Notes under the pieces: model-generated
Database searches by the model: none
The model's input: only the letters and a program-made list of their open reading frames with translations
Told to the model about the DNA's origin: nothing
Shown here: positions 61,919-64,000 of the stretch, piece after piece
How the letters are laid out: each line of letters begins with the position of its first letter
How positions within the stretch are numbered: the first letter of the stretch is position 1
NCBI GenBank assembly: GCA_963727845.1
Contig: CAVSHI010000003.1
Location: 682,001 to 746,000, forward strand
Direction: 5' to 3'
Length of the DNA: 64,000 nt
Source of the DNA: JBEKTW01 sp963727845
GTDB lineage: Bacteria; Bacteroidota; Ignavibacteria; UBA10030; SZUA-254
Position numbers and translations under genes: made by a program

Positions 61919-61947
61919 ATGGTAAGGAAGTATCACACAAAAGTCAA
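61919..61947 (-). promoter_or_regulatory. Promoter candidate for the T9SS-LamG gene
   Basis: Minus-strand TTGACT (61947-61942), 17-base spacer, TACCAT (61924-61919), 44 bases before the ATG at 61875. Confidence 0.45.
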
Positions 61948-62149
61948 ATTCTTCGTCAACGCGAAAAAAATCCGCGTTTTCCTACTCCTGTAATATATTG
62001 ATAATAAAGCTGCTTAGGAGGGAAGGAAAACTTTGTCCGGACAAACATTGATGCATCAGCTGTGTGCCTGATCACGTTGGTGAGGTTTAACGGAAAAGCA
62101 TCGCTCATGTATCGAACAACGATCACTGAGAGGGCGGCAAAGACAACCG

Positions 62150-62425
62150 ACCGTCTTTGCGAGCGAAGTCCGCGCTTTTCGGACGAGCGAAGTCCCTTCT
62201 TTTGGGATCCTCGCGTTTGACCCCAACGCTCGGCCACGGGACAATCTGGACTCAGCATGCCACGCGTCCTGCTTGCATCGTTTAGATTGTGAGCGCCTCT
62301 GGCGCCATGGCGCTTTGCGCCACTTCGTCGTCCCGACAAAAGAGTCGGGACTCCTCGCAAAGACAGGTAGGCTAACGCGGGCCTCGCACGGACAGGTGGG
62401 CTAACGCGGAACCCGCACGGACGGC
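62150..62425. repeat. Dispersed 177-bp-array unit with extended arms
   Basis: Contains the full module: CGTCTTTGCGAGCGAAGTCC, the CGCGCTTTTCGGACGAGCG hairpin, GACTCAGCATGCCACGCGTC, GTGAGCGCCTCTGGCGCC, CGTCCCGAC...GTCGGGACTC and CTCGCAAAGACAGG. It is followed by two short GGCTAACGCGG-bearing repeats. The 555-base gap 61876-62430 holds the promoter above, this element and no gene. Confidence 0.7.
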
Positions 62426-62430
62426 TGGCC

Positions 62431-62997
62431 TTAGTATCTGAACCGGTCCGAGTGCGGGGAACTGAGCCACTGCGCAAGCGTCTGAGCGGACCCGTCCTTG
62501 GCCGAGAGAATCGGCTGCCCGACGGGCCACGCGATGCCGACCGCCGGGTCATTCCACAGAATACTTCCTTCAGATTGCCTGTTGTAAACCCCCGTACACT
62601 TGTATTGAATCTCGACAACATCCGAGAGCGCGCAAAAACCGTTCGCGAAACCGGGGGGCGCCCAGATTTGCTTCCTGCTGGGTGCGGACAACTCAATCCC
62701 GAACCACTTGCCGAGCGTCGGCGAGCCTATTCGGATATCCACCAGCGCGAGGAATGCCCGTCCCTGCGTCACGCGGATGAGTTTTCCCTGCGGAGGGTCC
62801 CACTGAAAATGCATGCCGCGCAGAACGCCCTTGGCCGAGCGGGAGTGATTGTCCTGAACAAATGAATCCGGCAGCCCAAGGGCACGGAACTGGTCGGCTC
62901 TGAAGACCTCCATGAAGAAACCACGTTCGTCTTCGAACAGCTCGGTTGCGATGATTTTGAGGTCGCGAAAATGCGTCGATTCGATCTTGATACCCAC
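62431..62997 (-). CDS. rfbC: dTDP-4-dehydrorhamnose 3,5-epimerase
   Basis: A 188-residue cupin epimerase of the dTDP-L-rhamnose pathway. Key family features: FQDNH-like SFVQDNHSRSAKGVLRG (histidine), MHFQWDPPQGKLIRVTQG, FLALVDIRIGSPT, WAPPGFANGFCALSD and a Y-x-C segment (YKCTGVYN). It starts with GTG at 62997, supported by AAGGGA 6 bases upstream. No rfbA, rfbB or rfbD is in the window, so the rest of the pathway must lie elsewhere. The rhamnose would feed the polysaccharide made by the neighbouring glycosyltransferases. Confidence 0.93.
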   Translation of the reverse strand: MGIKIESTHFRDLKIIATELFEDERGFFMEVFRADQFRALGLPDSFVQDNHSRSAKGVLRGMHFQWDPPQGKLIRVTQGRAFLALVDIRIGSPTLGKWFGIELSAPSRKQIWAPPGFANGFCALSDVVEIQYKCTGVYNRQSEGSILWNDPAVGIAWPVGQPILSAKDGSAQTLAQWLSSPHSDRFRY

Positions 62998-63027
62998 GTG
63001 TTGTCCCTTATAGATGAATGAGAAACA

Positions 63028-63933
63028 CTACAAAGATGCTGCTCTTTTCAATGCCCGTACAAATCCGCCGGCGAGCGCTCCGACAACCCTGAAATTTCCC
63101 TTCAGCAATTCCCTTGCAACGAATACGACAGCAACGCCGCCGACGCACCAGGGAATCGTCAGCCAATGATACCACCTGGCATAACGCCTGAAGAAAATGA
63201 GATTGTGCTCGACCTTCAGCCGCGTTTTCATGGGAGTCGTTCCACCGCCGCTGGACGCCGACACCTTATGCCAGAGTTTTGCCCGCGGAACGTACCTCAG
63301 CCAGTAACCGGCTCTCTGCGCTCTCACGGACAGGTCGGCATCTTCCGAGTAGGCGGGATGATAGACGGGGTCGAACAACCCGACCGTTTCAAGGACTTCA
63401 CGCCGGACAAGAAAGGCGCACCCCGTGACGTATTCCGTGTCCCCGGCGGCGTCAAACTGGCCGCGGTCGATTTGCCGCAACCCGCGGTGTGAAATCACCC
63501 CCGTAAAATAGTTTATCCTGCCCCCGGCATACCACAGTGTATTGGGTTCAGCATGGTAGTAAATTTTCGGACCGAGAACGCCGACGTTCGGTTCCGCCAT
63601 GGCGTCATACATGAGTGCCGTCAACAGGTTCGGGTCGACCATGATGTCGTTATTCAGCAGAAAAATCCATTGAGCGCTCTGTTCCAGCGCATACTTCATC
63701 CCGACGTTGTTTCCCTCCCCGAACCCCAGATTCGTCCCATTCTCGATCAAGGTCGTCCATGTATAGCCGGAGCGAATCATTTCCCGGCTTCCATCGTTCG
63801 AGCCGTTATCGATCACGACAACCTTGAAATTCGGATACGTCATCCGTTGCACGGAATCGAGCGTTTCCCTCAACAATTCCCGACCGTTCAGATTGAGAAC
63901 GAGGCAATACACGAGGGGAGATTCCGCTTTCAT
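63028..63933 (-). CDS. Glycosyltransferase family 2 (rhamnosyltransferase-like)
   Basis: A 301-residue GT-A protein: VYCLVLNLNGRELLRETL, VVVIDNGSNDGSREMI, IFLLNNDIMVDPNLL (DXD-equivalent NND) and the later EYVTGCAFLVRREVLETVGLFDP plus SEDADLSVRAQRAGY. This layout is common to rhamnosyl- and other GT2 chain-extending enzymes. A C-terminal membrane helix (PWCVGGVAVVFVARELL) follows. It lies 30 bases before rfbC, so they are probably one transcript and the donor may be dTDP-rhamnose (inference). Confidence 0.9.
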   Translation of the reverse strand: MKAESPLVYCLVLNLNGRELLRETLDSVQRMTYPNFKVVVIDNGSNDGSREMIRSGYTWTTLIENGTNLGFGEGNNVGMKYALEQSAQWIFLLNNDIMVDPNLLTALMYDAMAEPNVGVLGPKIYYHAEPNTLWYAGGRINYFTGVISHRGLRQIDRGQFDAAGDTEYVTGCAFLVRREVLETVGLFDPVYHPAYSEDADLSVRAQRAGYWLRYVPRAKLWHKVSASSGGGTTPMKTRLKVEHNLIFFRRYARWYHWLTIPWCVGGVAVVFVARELLKGNFRVVGALAGGFVRALKRAASL

Positions 63934-63942
63934 GAACGTCGA

Positions 63943-64000
63943 TTACTGTTTCTTGCGGGGAGGCTTTGAAGGCTTCCGGAATGTGTCGGTAAGTCTCCGC
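63943..64000 (-). CDS. C-terminal end of a gene extending beyond the window
   Basis: The last 18 codons of a minus-strand frame end with a TAA 9 bases before the GT2 start. The tail is lysine/proline/arginine-rich (RKPSKPPRKKQ). The gene cannot be identified from this fragment; it is probably the next upstream member of the polysaccharide operon. Confidence 0.4.
   Translation of the reverse strand, partial: RRLTDTFRKPSKPPRKKQ

Noticed and set aside
61956..62696. 246-codon minus-strand frame overlapping rfbC
   Set aside because: It runs through the dispersed repeat and out of frame across rfbC, and its sequence is that of the repeat translation.

Overview
The window looks like chromosomal DNA from a bacterium of the Bacteroidota/Chlorobi (FCB) group, most likely an Ignavibacteria-like lineage. 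The main evidence is a secreted protein with a type IX secretion (Por) C-terminal sorting domain whose linker reads 'LEQNYPNPFNPTT', together with many secreted glycoside hydrolases and many short palindromic intergenic repeats. Base composition looks moderate (about half G+C by eye). No rRNA, tRNA or CRISPR array was recognised. Ten upstream regions carry a recognisable TTGNNN-N17-TANNNT-like promoter.

Layout. (1) 1-8.9 kb, housekeeping: an ICMT-type methyltransferase (cut by the window edge), a DODA-type extradiol dioxygenase, an F420-dependent-NADP-reductase-like protein, a TPR protein ending in a TonB C-terminal domain, a MalK/UgpC-type ABC ATPase, and a glgP-DUF4032 pair on the minus strand. 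(2) 9-22 kb and 29.8-41 kb, a glycan-degradation neighbourhood: GH172 (frameshifted), GH116, a fucose-isomerase-like protein, GH127, aldose 1-epimerase, a DUF4965 glutaminase-like protein, sialate O-acetylesterase, a YncE-propeller/phosphoesterase fusion, GH29 alpha-L-fucosidase, a DUF4838 protein and a GH47 alpha-mannosidase. No SusC/SusD pair is present. Most of these proteins start with a signal peptide, so decorated fucose-, arabinose- and mannose-containing glycans are probably stripped outside the cytoplasm and the sugars isomerised inside. (3) 22.3-29.6 kb: an IS110/IS1111-type element, a lipoprotein and a very large NfnB-NfnA-like fusion flavoprotein. (4) 41.2-41.9 kb: a zinc-ribbon protein and ribosomal protein S21 with a clear terminator. 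(5) 42.9-64 kb: a surface-polysaccharide cluster, all on the minus strand, with four glycosyltransferases (GT2 twice, GT4, GT9), a YfhO-family membrane protein (frameshifted), three nucleotide-sugar SDRs, a hexapeptide acyltransferase, two methyltransferases, a Wzx-type flippase and RfbC. It is interrupted by an IS630 element, a 177-bp tandem repeat array and the gene for a T9SS-exported LamG protein.

Intergenic DNA is unusually rich in structured repeats: at least six families of short palindromic elements, some in three or more copies. Two of them (25.1 and 29.7 kb) have tips resembling the inverted repeats of the IS630 element at 54.7-55.9 kb, so they look like non-autonomous derivatives (MITEs) of that transposon group. 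The IS630 copy itself sits in the CTAG tip of another palindromic element and takes its stop codon from the target site. The most distinctive protein is the 1218-residue Nfn-like fusion at 25.9-29.6 kb. I did not find a clear new defence or genetic system; the strongest unexplained signals are the repeat/MITE ecology and that fusion enzyme.
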